Under the pieces are notes generated by a model. It was not told where the DNA came from and made no database searches. It was given only the letters and a program-made list of their open reading frames with translations. Of a DNA stretch of 64,000 nt, positions 63,547 through 64,000 are shown piece after piece; within the stretch, counting starts at the first letter, position 1; each line of letters starts with the position of its first letter. The stretch covers positions 1-64,000 of the forward strand of contig NZ_CP108644.1 of assembly GCF_041435495.1 (NCBI RefSeq), written 5' to 3'. The DNA is from Streptomyces sp. NBC_01116 (GTDB lineage Bacteria; Actinomycetota; Actinomycetes; Streptomycetales; Streptomycetaceae). Position numbers and translations under genes: made by a program.

Positions 63547-63861
63547 TCACCATGGCGTGGGCCGTGGTGGTCGCGGTGCGCCGCACGTTGCACTCTCGTC
63601 GCTCACCACGTAGTCCGCGCTGGTGCCCGCCCGCATCCGCCCGTGCACGCTGTCCGTGTGCCTCGTCGAGCCGAACGCCAGCGCACCACCGCCAGGCCAG
63701 CGCAGCTCCGCGTGCCCGCTCCCGCCGTGCTCATCCAGAACGGCGACAACCTGCTCGAACCCGAGCACGTCAACCAGGAAGCGCAGCGCCGCCTTCGTGT
63801 CGTCGTAATGCAGGACCGGCCAGACGGAGGACAGGGAGGCATCAGGCGACATGTCGCTCAT
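63547..63861 (-). pseudogene. VOC (glyoxalase/bleomycin-resistance type) protein, truncated
   Basis: The ATG at 63861 starts WPVLHYDDTKAALRFLVDVL GFEQV, followed by ELRWPGGGALAFGSTRHTDS and SADYVVSDE, the first ~85 residues of a VOC-fold protein (usually 120-150). After VVSDE the sequence is unrelated (CGAPRPPRP) and stops at 63547, so the second half of the fold is missing or shifted. Confidence 0.65.
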
Positions 63862-64000
63862 CGTGGGCAGTCAGGCACCACACCGTAAGAGCCCACGGCC
63901 GTCGGCGTGACGTCTGGACTGCCACAAGCGATCCTTTCCCAGAGCAAGATCAAAAACGGCCCGCCAGACCCCCCGCCGGACCTGGATTCGTTCGCAGAAC

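Overview
The window is high-GC actinobacterial DNA, almost certainly Streptomyces. The base composition, GTG starts, third-position GC and typical Streptomyces families (DUF6233, DUF3618/DUF4235/Holin-X, GAF-ANTAR) all fit. A telomere-maintenance pair, tap-tpg (17.6-20.3 kb), marks the replicon as linear. IS fragments, broken genes and secreted-protein genes suggest a chromosome arm or a large linear plasmid rather than the core chromosome. No telomere end is visible.

Layout. (1) 1-12.5 kb is a giant inverted repeat. Two near-identical divergent copies of a secreted Rhs/YD-repeat protein gene flank a 96-nt perfect palindrome. The right copy carries its own toxin-like tip, and small two-helix membrane proteins (candidate immunity genes) follow it. 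The left copy leaves the window at the hinge where the tip should begin. (2) 13.7-17.5 kb holds an IS701-like remnant, an NTF2-fold protein, a DUF6233 pair, a membrane protein and a lipoprotein. (3) 17.6-32.4 kb is the most interesting part. tap-tpg is followed by a fusion of a TniQ domain to about ten helicase-associated (HA) modules, a two-gene operon with a possible PD-(D/E)XK nuclease, a Tn7-like transposition operon (tniQ, tnsA-like, tnsB, tniB/tnsC), and the 3' remnant of a second, related element (tniB'-tniQ'). TnsB and TniB keep their catalytic motifs; the TnsA-like protein appears to have lost its active site.

(4) 33-40.4 kb holds an EF-hand protein, an operon of two secreted proteins (one an AvrRpt2-like cysteine protease), a pentapeptide-like repeat protein, a frameshifted tyrosine recombinase and a Ku fragment. 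(5) 40.7-49 kb holds a coiled-coil/membrane pair, a secreted protein, a lipoprotein, a large tachylectin-like secreted protein, a small regulatory cluster and a large paralogue of the 16.8 kb lipoprotein domain. (6) 50-52.3 kb is an IS graveyard (IS21, IS1182 and IS110 pieces) around the remains of an ABC-3C-type ATPase system. (7) 52.9-55.9 kb is a conserved metabolic/regulatory cluster: an XRE-cupin regulator divergent from an EamA transporter, a PaiB-like FMN-binding protein and a B3/B4-domain protein. (8) 56-64 kb holds a membrane protein, GAF-ANTAR, broken small genes, the Holin-X/DUF3618/DUF4235 operon, an IS5-like remnant with a 56-nt perfect palindrome, and a truncated VOC protein.

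Two cautions. Many genes, mainly at 37-64 kb, are broken by single-base indels, and both Rhs copies are broken at the same codon by different one-base losses. This looks at least partly like sequence error, so 'pseudogene' calls for frame-broken genes are provisional. All family names come from reading motifs by eye, without any database search.
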